Source: Zygnema cylindricum (lineage: Eukaryota; Streptophyta; Zygnematophyceae; Zygnematales; Zygnemataceae). Taken from it: a stretch of DNA of 64,000 bases. A program made the position numbers and the translations under genes. Shown piece by piece: positions 44,778-54,740 of the stretch. The stretch spans positions 124,001 through 188,000 of the forward strand of contig JBBHKE010001952.1 of assembly GCA_037447655.1 (NCBI GenBank), given 5' to 3'. The notes under the pieces were generated by a model that was not told where the DNA came from, ran no database searches, and saw nothing but the letters and a program-made list of their open reading frames with translations. How positions within the stretch are numbered: the stretch's first letter is position 1; every line of letters begins with the position of its first letter.

Positions 44778-45594
44778 ATGACCGTTGATGGCGGAAAGAC
44801 CAAAACTGACAATTGGACAAACCCTTCGCCTCCAGCCTCAAAATTTCCGGGGTGGAGATGGAGAATTAATCAGTGGAATGCTATTAGAAACCGTTATGCA
44901 CTATTTGAAAATCTAGGGGAGCCTCTAAAACTTCAAAAGGTAATTTCAGAACCCGAAAAGGAGCATAAGGTAACAGCAACAAATGATACTGTGACACCTA
45001 TTTTGGACACCCAAACTTGGGAAATTGTGGAAATTTCACCAAATCAGAAAGCTATTGGAAATGACCTGCAGATTATTGAAATAACCATTGAAAGAAGAAC
45101 CAAACTTAATACAGTTTTAAAATTCAAGTTCACAATACAAAAGTTAGAGGAGACTAGGAATATCCTTGCTATACAAGTAGAAAGAGTTAGGAATAACAGG
45201 ATCATTAGATGGACAAGGAAAAGGGCAATAGGAAATATGGTAGAAAATTTTGAAATGCTAGATGAAAAGGGAATTGGTACAGACTTTGGACAAAAACTAA
45301 AAGGTAGAGAGACAAATTTTGACAACATTGAAGGAGACATTTTCGAGTTAGGGGAGTAAGAATTTACGGGAAGGATTCGCTATAGACACATTTTTTGGAG
45401 TCTAATTCATTATATGAATTGCATAAGGCATGCTATTGCAGCAGTCATAGGAGGTTTGAGCATAAGTTTACAAAAACTGACAAAGACAGACTGGAAATCA
45501 GCGATAAAAGTCTCAAGGTATCTAGGTGGTTCCAATCTGCTTGCAGAGATGCTTATGGTTTAAGTGGCTTAGAGAGTCTAAAGCTTTAGGGGAA
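44778..45594 (+). pseudogene. Reverse transcriptase remnant of element 3, core deleted
   Basis: The frame opens with VISEPEKEHKVTATND and TQTWEIVEISPNQKAIGND, the start of copia RT. It then jumps to TRNILAIQVERVRNNRIIRW and KRAIGNMVENFEML, which belong after the YVDD region. The palm with YVDD is missing. The tail (SSHRRFEHKFTKTDKDRLE) is a trace of the segment preceding RNase H. Confidence 0.68.
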
Positions 45595-46450
45595 TGTTGT
45601 TTTTGAAAGCTTTAGTCCTCTCTATATTTTGTGAGAGGAAGTCTCATGACTTAGAAATATTTTCAGCGTTGTCATTAATACTATGTTTCAGAATTAGTGT
45701 ACCTTAACAATCTAGACAGTACAAAATTAAGGAGATCACATCGGACGACTCATAAAGTAAAAAGAAGATTACGAAATGGCGCGCACGACCTAACTATGAC
45801 ATACCGTCCGAGAGACAAGATCGGACAGACAAAGATTTACTAGAATCTAAAAATGGACCACTATGACGCGGCAGATTTCGTCACGTATAAAGCTTCAATG
45901 TCGGTGATAACTTTGTGGAAACGGGAGTTTGTCTTGACGTATATTTGTTTATTAGTGTGTACAATTAGTGAAATTTGTACGTAGACAATTGAGATTTGAC
46001 CATTTGTACGGAACAGTATACAAACCATTGACTAATTTAACGTACATCAGATACATAGACAGATTACTTTAAAGTACGGTTAGAAAGTACCGTAACACTC
46101 TTTTCACTGTTGTGATTCGCTAGGTAGGTAGTAGTAGAATTTATTAGTATAAATTCTAGGACTTAGTGATTCTGATGTATTCATTGTACAAGGTTTCAAA
46201 GGGCACATTTTGTGCATTTTAAGGGATATTCTTTGGGCTATCTTGGTTTAATTGGGCGTTTTGCTTGAAACTTTGTGAGTTGTCAACACATGTGGTAAAC
46301 TACACGCTGGTGTAGTTTGGGGCCATCTGGCCATAGTGACTGCTTTGTGCAGTGGGCGAAAGTTGGTATCTTGAGTGCTTCCCCTTTTGGTTCTGTGATG
46401 GCTTGTGATCAAGTGGCAGTTGGTGCTGCTCCAGTTTTCACAAAACAACA
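45595..46450 (+). repeat. 3' LTR of element 3
   Basis: 856 bp, aligned end to end with 41862-42720. It ends TTCACAAAACAACA. Confidence 0.82.
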
Positions 46451-46734
46451 AACCCACTACCAACACTCATTTGTTATTTTGACCTTACGCTGTCGCCTAA
46501 ATTTACCAATCGCTATAGCTTTTATAATATAACTATGAATTGTGTGATTCTTTCGCGAGCGTCTAACAAATTCATAACTCTATATTCGTAACACTTAAAT
46601 ACCCATTTATGAATAAGTTTGATCTTTTATTTCTTTTACATTGGTGCTACAAATTTCTTTAGCTTTAATGTTTTAATGGCTTTGAACTATATAACACTAT
46701 TTGTTCGTACACTAATAATTTCTCTACATTACTA

Positions 46735-47378
46735 CAGCGTGAATCGCTACTAATGTTAGTAACGATAATTCGGCGCCACGAAATTTTTATCCGCAAACCT
46801 AAAATATAATCAAAAACTCAAATTGTTTTTTTTTCATTAATATTAGTACATCGTGTATCCTTATTAGTGGTGAGAAATAATTCATGTAGAGGAACAAGCA
46901 GTATTATTACCTCTATTGTGGGTTTAAGGGCTTAATGCTAGCAAAACAACAAAGTTCATTTACATATCTAACACTAATTTGGGTACACATTCCTATAATG
47001 TAGTCGTTATTGGATGTCTCCACATAGTTAACGTTTGAATAGGTGAGAACAAGCTCGATTGATTTTCTTTTGTCTCTATAACTAAGAATGAAATATGACG
47101 GTGTTTTCTCTTGGCAGCACCACTCACTTTCTCATCTCGACGTCGTTGTTTAACACTTTTCATGTACGATTGTACGTAAAAGTAAGCCATTTTATTATGG
47201 GCTGACACATTTCGTACACTACACTATTTAAAAATCGGCCAAATCAGAGACATATATGCTAATTAATTGTACCTACATTAAAGAAAAAAAATACAATTAT
47301 TAATTCTATCTTAGGTTGTAGGGTCAAAATTTGGGGGAGCAGAAATAATGTTATTAACACTGATAGGGATTCACAGTG
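46735..47378. mobile_element. TIR element, family A, 644 bp
   Basis: Left end CAGCGTGAATCGCTACTAATG after TA. Right end ACTGATAGGGATTCACAGTG followed by TT. The interior has GTACGATTGTACGTAAAAGTA. The flanking dinucleotide is imperfect on the right. Confidence 0.6.
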
Positions 47379-47544
47379 TTTTGTTTAATTAGCAGTAATA
47401 ACTATAATTTGGTCAATTTTATAGTGTAGTGCATAAAATATGCCAATCTGTACTAAAATTGCCCGTAAAGTGAAAAAGTGTCTGCGAGCAACACATTAAA
47501 TTACATGTGGTCGCCGCAGTTTTGTTTACTGTAAACCTTGGCCG

Positions 47545-48355
47545 TGTTGTTTTTTGAAACCTTTAGTCCTCTGTATATCTCGTGTGTGAGAAAGAGATTC
47601 CGGAATTAGTCATTTTTGTGTACAAGATGAAGTGTCGTAGACAAGATTTAGTGTTGTATGTAACTCCGAATGGAGTACACAGATTCAGTACACTCCAAAC
47701 ACACGTGTCGGTCTGTGAAGAAGTGAAGATTGTTCGTTCCGGACGACGAAGTACAGTTTCATTTGGGGACCGGATTTACACGTGGAGGTTCAACTTCGGT
47801 GATGAAAGAGAGCGCAGATGGCGGACAGAGTCCAGCGTCACTTCGGAAGAGAAATATTGACTGCGCCGTCGTTTCAGCGGACGAACTTTGACCGGGTACT
47901 AATTCACTTTAGCTGCTGTCAGTTTTTAGGTTAATGTAAATATTTGTGTACGGTTGACGGCGGGGTTTTGTCTTGATGAGGTTAAGTGTACCGGTCGACC
48001 AAGGTAATTGTGGTACGTTGCGATCACCTGTAGGTTCATTTGTATATGTAGGACTTAGAATATTTTTGGAAAAAGGAGTCTTTGTATGCAAAAGTGCAAA
48101 GCAGTTTTTGGGTGTCTTTGAATTAGAAGATCATTGTGATCTTTGGGCAAAACCTTGTGAAATTCTACACGTCGTTTTTTTTTTCTATAATTTACATTAT
48201 GGTAAATTTGTACACCTAGGGTGTGTCTGGTTTGCTTGGGGATTCATTGTGAAGTTGGTCTTTTGTGGGTTTCCGTGAGAGTTTCCTCTTTGTGCATTGA
48301 TTATTATGGCAACTACCGGTGCTTTTTCCGTGGCACCAGCTGTCTCAAATCAACA
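47545..48355 (+). mobile_element. Solo LTR related to elements 2 and 3, 811 bp
   Basis: TGTTGTTTTTTGAAACCTTT to CTCAAATCAACA. The flanks are GGCCG (47540-47544) and GGCTG (48356-48360), a 5-bp duplication with one change. Just before the end is ATGGCAACTACCGGT, opening MATTGAFSVAPAVSNQQ, which stops exactly at the boundary as in the Gag starts of the related elements. Confidence 0.75.
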
Positions 48356-48360
48356 GGCTG

Positions 48361-49190
48361 GTCGTGTGAATTGTTGATTTTACTATGTCAGCCGACGTTC
48401 ACGAGCACTATATACTTTTTAACTAGTTGTTACGATAGTTCGCAAGTCAAACTTGTTCAACGGGAGGAATTTCAAATGTTCAAATTTTAACGAATGGGTG
48501 TTAACAAAAATAGCGTGACGAAAGATCATTACAAGATTACTTTTGTGATTTCGGTTGTATTTTTTAATGTATACATCAAGTTCATTTTTTTTTTAATTCA
48601 GTTGGTTGCCATGGTGACACTTATGTTCATTCTCCAACGTGTCGAGGCTCAAATTTACCGTAACTGGCAAAATAAAAACTATCGACGTTATCCAACGTGT
48701 CGCGGCTCAAATTTTCCTATAACTGGCATAATTAAAACCATGTAACTGGCAAATTAAAACCATTAACCGTTACAAAAAAGGTTGAAGCGAATGCTTCGCA
48801 AATGAATATCCAACTGTCATTGTTACCTCCCATACCTTTGGAGCATGTTGGCAAGATTCTCTGTAATGTTGTTTGCAGATAAAAACAAAATAAGAAGTAT
48901 GACGTAGTAGGTCGAGGTCCGAATTTTTGTTAACAACCTCATTTTATGTCCGGTGAAACTTCACCCTAATTCAACAATTCTCGTGCAAGGGCGCAAAAAC
49001 GTCGTGCGTTTTGTTTGTCTGTAACGTTTGGGTATACTTGACGTCATCACAATGCCACGTCTCATTTATAGCAAAAAATGCTCTCTGTCACCCTTCACAT
49101 TGAATCTTTACGAATCCTTTACGATTTTACACATAGGGAGTCACATCACGAGTATATTGCGAAGTGAATTGCTACTAGCGTGAATAAAGT
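48361..49190. other. Intergenic with a small tandem duplication
   Basis: At about 48638-48755 a unit of roughly 60 bp, beginning CCAACGTGTCGNGGCTCAAAT and including AACTGGCA, occurs twice, with a third partial copy of the AACTGGCA part. An isolated H3-type end (GTGAAACTTCACCCTAA) lies near 48954. No gene was seen. Confidence 0.4.
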
Positions 49191-49199
49191 AGTACTCAG

Positions 49200-50577
49200 A
49201 GTACAAAAAATTAAAACCACTTGCCATTTCTAACCTGTACGACTTTTTTTACGTGTAGGGGCCGTGGAGGGTTCTAAAGCAACGGTCGCCATTTTACAAA
49301 AGCGAAGTACGTCAAGGTGCCTCTTTCTCTCTCCCTCTCCCACTACCGTCTATCTCATTTGAAGCAATGAAAAACGACAAAAATGAAAGATCTCTAAAAT
49401 ATATTACTTATGACTGCTGTTTGGGCGTACTCTAGTGACAATTAGAGTGAGAATGGACTAAAGTACAAAATCGAGAAACCATGGCATACAAGTGATGGAA
49501 TCAGTGACGCCGACGCTATCATAAGTGAGTGTGACGTCAAAATGTCAGAAACCATAAACATCTACAGTGTCACGTGAAATATACGCCTACAACCGTCGCA
49601 ATTTTGTAAACGTTATCAACTATCACAAGTATTGTAGTCGTTTACAATCGTCACAAATTACACCCATATCTACATCTGTCACGATTTAAAGTAACGGTAT
49701 TATTGCGTTACAACGGAACACTCTGAAAGTAGTACAAAAATTTTCGCTAAAAAACAAAGTAACAAAACCAAGTTTCGATTACATGGGAACGTGCCCAAAC
49801 CGAAACTTTAAAATGTTACGTAGGATTTTAGCGCATGTTTTTTGTTTTTCTTTTCAAAGTGTTCCAATGTCCAATAACGAAATTGTCACTTGGGCCTTCG
49901 TTACTTTAAACATGTAATAGTTAAAGACGTCTACAAAATGTACGACAGAGTACGAAATGAAATGTAGACGACTATGAAACTTTCTAAAATGGATGACGTG
50001 TACAAAAACGACGATGGTTGTCAATATTGAGTTTTCTTGTGACATCGTAGATGTTTAGGGTTTTCTTACAAAACGAAGTCATACTACCTTGTGACGTCAT
50101 TAGCATGTAAACTTTTCAGCGGGGGGGAGACGAGGACGAGGTACAATTTTATGAAAGACCTATGAATATAAGTGGAGGTCCTTCCGCCTGCGATATTTTT
50201 TCCGTACATGCTTGTCATTTTCCTACGTACATGTGTGTGGCGACCAGGAAAAAAAATAGCGCGTACTCTCTTTCGAGCAATTTTTTTTTAAAACATGCAA
50301 TAACGTTTTCATATTCGTCCATTTACTATTATTTTAACTAAAATAGCCTTGATAGTCGCTTTTGTTAGAAGTGTGAAGATGAGCTGGTGGAATATGGAAG
50401 TGGGTAAAAAAGATGATAACGCCAAATTGGAGTTCGCTCAAAATTTAAAGAGGAGTAAAAATGTACTTTGGTTCTTGCCCATTTTTCGTACGGCGTAAGA
50501 TTTTATTGTTGAGGGTCCCATTTTTTGTGAAAACGACAGAAAAAAACCCTCACTTCAACACATGGGCACACCGCCTA
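49200..50577. mobile_element. Two Harbinger-like H2 copies in inverted orientation
   Basis: 49200-49798 follows the order of the complete element at 14852 (GACGCCGACGCTATCATAAG, AACATCTACAGTGTCACGTG, right end CATGGGAACGTGCCC). From 49800 the order is reversed and ends CATGGGCACACCGCC followed by TAA at about 50577. Together they form a long imperfect inverted repeat. The left terminus of the first copy is not clear. Confidence 0.45.
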
Positions 50578-50784
50578 ACACTTATTAAATCGTACATAAA
50601 TAAAAGTAAACGAAAACATTGTATTTCTATTTCAGGTATCGTAATTCAAGGGCGCCGAATCAGTGTTATTAATCTAATGACGATTCACATTGACTTCACG
50701 TACATTGGCTAAAGGCGCGTGAAGACAAAGAAGTACCTTGGGGGTTACTCAAATGATTTCATTTTTCACGCTGCATGATACTTT
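50578..50784. other. Short intergenic stretch
   Basis: No gene. A family A-like end (CTAATGACGATTCACATTG) occurs near 50677. Confidence 0.3.
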
Positions 50785-51095
50785 AAACCATAGTTCAAAA
50801 GTAGGTGAAAGTAGGCCCATACAATATACCTATTGTGCGTAAAACATACAAATTGGCCTTAAGACCCATATTGTATTGGTAGCAAAATTAAAAATAATAG
50901 TAACAGAGTTGAGTTGCACATCGATCAATAGAGAGTTAAACGCGATGTCTGAATTTTGAAAAACATTCGGACAAATTTTTATTTTTCCGTGAGTTTTGAG
51001 GTATTTTTTATTTAAGCCGTCAGGTTTGGACGATCAGACGGTCGCTGATAAAAGCAGCGATCTAAGAAGATCACATGAAAATCCCATAAAACAAC
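50785..51095 (-). mobile_element. Second copy of the foldback element
   Basis: Reverse-oriented match to 39641-39960: the CATAGTTCAAAAGTAGGTGAAA block, ATACAATATAC...CCATATTGTATTGG, GAGTTGCACATCGATCAATA, CGTGAGTTTTGAGGTATTTT and the end GAAGATCACATGAAAATCCC. The other terminus is missing. Confidence 0.55.
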
Positions 51096-51868
51096 TTAAA
51101 ATAAGATTTACGTCCGCGTTTTTTTTTTCCATGTTTTTTTTACCGCGGAATGTCATCCTACGCCATGTCAGTTCGATGAAAAATTTCGTCCGGCGGCATA
51201 CGCTGTATTATGATTATATGTCAGATTCGTACGTTCGTACAATGGTGTGCACAACGCACACACATACAATATGCCTACTCTGCGGGAGTTTTGTGCCAAG
51301 TTTTGTGCGCCTACCAAAGGCCTCCCATAAAAACGCTTACTTTTGAACTATGCTCTAAACGTGCGCAATACATTGTAAAATCGAACAGCTATGTTTAACA
51401 AGGGAAGAAAATCATTATTTTTATTTTGAACTGAATTTTCTATCGAGATTTATCGGTATGTCATTATTACTCAACAGTCGCGGATTCACCCCGAACGTCC
51501 AAACCAGCAAAATAAGAACGGCAAATTTACTGGCGGACAAAATCTAACCTGTTCACTGTCACGACACGTCCGACAAGGAAGAAAAGATAGCGCACAGCCG
51601 TGGATGTACACAAATCTGCATATTCCATGTACACGTGCAAAGCAAAAATTGGCGTGGTGGCCAGAAAGATCGTCGACGTATAAATTGGAGCGTTCAACGT
51701 GGCATTCTGTATAAAAGGGGCATTTTGCCAAATCGCAAAGATCGAACAGCCGTGGCATTTTTAGAACGTTAAAATCGCAGTAACAAAAAAAAAACAAGAA
51801 AGTCCTTCACAACTGCACGAGGACACGTGGCTATATTACCTGATAAACCATATAAAAAAAAAGAGTAA
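51096..51868. other. Intergenic, no gene recognised
   Basis: Short open frames on both strands only, with no domain signal. Another fragment with CTTTTGAACTATG occurs near 51338. Confidence 0.35.
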
Positions 51869-52070
51869 AGGTGAAGTTCCATTAGACAAAAAGTGGGCTT
51901 TGTTACTGGACGCTGTACGTTTTTGTACAGCGCCCTACAGAGCCGTACCATATTTTTTTTTTTGTCGGACGAAACATCATTACTGGAAAGCTGTCGGGAA
52001 GCTCCGATGATGTAGGCATAATTCCTGACCGTTGGATGTTTCACTTTTGAGATCCGCGAAGCAATCGAGG

Positions 52071-52126
52071 ACATCATCCAGTGGGCCCCAACTCTCCTCG
52101 CAAGGAGAGCTTGGGCCCACTAGATG
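52071..52126. repeat. Strong hairpin with 26-bp imperfect arms
   Basis: ATCATCCAGTGGGCCCCAAC TCTCCT at the left pairs with AGGAGAGCTTGGGCCCACTAG ATGAT at the right around a CGCA-type loop, with few mismatches. It lies in the left part of the H3 element. Confidence 0.7.
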
Positions 52127-52498
52127 ATTGCCATTCATAACCATTGGTACACGTGAAAAGGAAAAAAAAATCTACGTTGTACAAGCGATCTCAGGCGTGC
52201 ACGTCGTACATGCCATGTGCCTCCTGCAACGTTGAATGCAGGTCACGTGAAAATATCCGCGAACGCTCCGTCTGACATCCATAGACAATTGAAGTTTGCC
52301 GCGACCTTGAAAGTTTCTCGCGTCTTTTTGCCAGTTTGTTTCGAAATTTTGATTTCCATTTTCAAAATCAAAATCTAGCCGAAAACCTTGTGTACGAATC
52401 ATTAATTACCTCAGGTGGTACAAAAATTTCGTACAGATATTCCGTTTGTAGATTTTTTTCAAGATTTTTAGAATCTGGACTCTAGCTTATGTGGCGCC

Positions 52499-53142
52499 TG
52501 ATAGGAATAAGAGTCAATCGGAATGCGCTCACAAATACTTAAATGTCTCAATGCGGAAGCGATATTAAAATGAACTCAAACCTTACAACACATCAAAAGC
52601 GCATAATCCAAGATAGAGAGAATTTAAATACTCAATAACATAAACTCATATTAACTCAATCCTTAAACATTACACTTCTCTTAAATCATTCCTCCTTAAT
52701 TGACTCTTGATTGATTCCTAATTGTTATACAATCTAACTCACACAATGGCTTTATAACTTAGCCGTAGAATCAATCTAGAACATTAACTCTAGAAGTGTC
52801 TAAATGTACTTAGACGCAAATGTGGTACAAAACAAAATGAAACTACTAGAAACAAAACTGACAAAGTTCTGTACGACTAACTTAACTGACGCGAAACGAA
52901 ACTACTAGACGTACGTCGCGCGAAACGAAACTTCCCGAAGTACTAATCTAGAAATCAAACGAAACAAAATAAATCAAATCAAATCAAATCGTGTACACGC
53001 GAAACGTACACGCACGAAATACAAAATCAAACTATACGAAACAAAACCAAAATCTGCGGACAGACGCACGACTAAATCTGAACCACACTAACTACGAACT
53101 AACATTCCGTAGACGTAGATTCAAAAATTGTACGTACTAACA
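52499..53142 (-). repeat. 3' LTR of element 4
   Basis: 644 bp, nearly identical to 57921-58564. It contains a short ATCAA/AAATC repeat (AAATCAAATCAAATC) and several GTAC motifs. Confidence 0.93.
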
Positions 53143-53245
53143 ATCCCCCTCTCAATGTTGAATCTACACAGAATCTTAATCAAACTCAAAATAATCCTAA
53201 CTTAGGCCTTCTTCTCACAAAGACATCATACATAGCAGCTTTAGT

Positions 53246-54740
53246 TCACATGTCAGTTGTTTCTTCACCCGTTGGCACAAAGACGAACTCAATCTCACCA
53301 GCATTAACTAAATCTCTCACAAAATGCCACTGAATCCTAATGTGCTTAGTCCTCTTATGAGACACTGGATTCTTAGCCAATGCAATGCTAGACATACTAT
53401 CTGAAAACAACTTCATACACTTAATAACAAATCCCAACTCACTTAACATCTCTCTTAACCAAATTGAAGCTTTGGCAGCATGGCAAGCCGCCATATATTC
53501 GGCCTCCGTCGAACTTAATGCTACTGTAGGTTGAAGTCTCGAACTCCACGAAATCGCACCTCCACATAAAACAAAAGCGTAACCGGATGTTGACTTTCCC
53601 GTGTCGAAGTCTCCACCCCAATCGGAATCACAATATCCAAAACAATCTAACTCTGAATCCGCTTTATAAACTAAACCATAACTTAACGTTCCTACCAAAT
53701 ATCTAAAAATCCTTTTAACACTCTCCCAATGACACTTCTTAGGTGCTTGACAATACTTACTCATAATACTAACAGCAGCTGAAATATCTGGTCTAGTTCC
53801 AACACTAAGGTACATCAAACAACCAACTGCTTCTCTATAAGGTACATCAATTGTTGGCTGACTTTCTGCTTTACTCAACTGAACTCTAGGATCCAAAGGT
53901 GTACTTAAAGGCTTAGCATTCAACATAGAGAATCTAGCTAAGACTTCCTTACAATATTGTTCCTGACTAAGTTTCAAGGAACCAAACTCATCTCTAATCA
54001 CCTCAATACCAAGAATGTACTTAGCTTCTCCTAAATCTGTAACTTTGAAGAATTTACTTAGAAAACATTTCAATTCTTGAATCCTTTCAAGACTGTCTGA
54101 AATCATAACAAAATCATCAACATACACACTAAAAATAATTTGATCAACTCCTTCTCCTTTCACATAAACACCTAAATCCGAAAATGTACGAACAAAACCA
54201 AAATCCAAAAGTACCTTATGAAGACGAGTGTACCATGTCCTTGGAGCTTGCTTAAGTCCATAGAGAGACTTCTTCAACTTCCACACATGTCCAGGTTTGC
54301 CCGAAACTCCTTCTGGAATCTTCATGTAAACTTCTTCTTCCAATTCTTCATTTAGAAAAGCAGTTTCCACATCCATTTGGTGGATATGCTTTCTTTTAGC
54401 AGCAGCAATCGCAATAATCATCCTTAAACTATCAAACTTAACTACAGGTGCATATGTTTCTGTATAATCTATACCTTCTTTCTGCTGAAAACCTTTACCA
54501 ACTAATCTTGCCTTATATTTGATAATTTCACCTGATGCACCCGTCTTAGTCTTAAATACCCATTTACAATCAATAGCTTTCTTTCCCTCAGGTAAAACTA
54601 CTTCTTCAAATGTTCCATTATCAATAATTGACTTAAGTTCTTTCTCAAAAGCTGGTTTCCACTTTTCATTCCAATCACTAGATGCAACAGCTTCTGAATA
54701 GGACTTAGGATCCCCATTCAGAGGCTCACTCAGTAATTGC
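53246..54740 (-). CDS. Copia reverse transcriptase and RNase H (element 4), downstream of an amber codon
   Basis: In the same frame as the upstream pol, separated only by TAG (54738-54740). After the stop: QLLSEPLNGDPKSYSEAVAS, TFEEVVLPEGKKAIDCKWVF, YKARLVGKGFQQKEGIDYTE, HQMDVETAFLNEELEEEVYM, YGLKQAPRTWYTRLHK, the catalytic FSVYVDDFVMIS, and RNase H with GYCDSDWGGDFDTGKSTSGY, SWSSRLQPTVALSSTEAEYM and KHIRIQWHFVRDLV. All key RT and RNase H residues seem present. It stops at a TGA (53243-53245) within TDM-stop-TKAAMYDVF, about 20 codons short of the likely end. Confidence 0.85.

Larger units (their letters stand above)
41862..46450 (+). mobile_element. Decayed Ty1/copia element at the satellite edge (element 3)
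   Basis: 5' LTR 41862-42720 (859 bp) and 3' LTR 45595-46450 (856 bp), both TGTTGTTTTTGAAAGC ... ACAACA. They differ only at scattered positions. The polypurine tract AGCTTTAGGGGAA precedes the 3' LTR. The interior has remnants of Gag and integrase, but the RT core and RNase H are deleted. The left flank is satellite and the right flank is not. The 5-bp flanks (AAGAG, AACCC) do not match, so the ends may come from recombination between copies. Confidence 0.82.

Noticed and set aside
47582-48278. Open frames of 90-100 codons in 47.6-48.3 kb
   Set aside because: They lie inside the solo LTR 47545-48355. Only the short Gag start at its end makes sense.
51486-52077. Cys-rich minus-strand frames near 51.5-52.0 kb
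   Set aside because: No zinc-binding spacing or known domain, and part of the region belongs to the H3 MITE.
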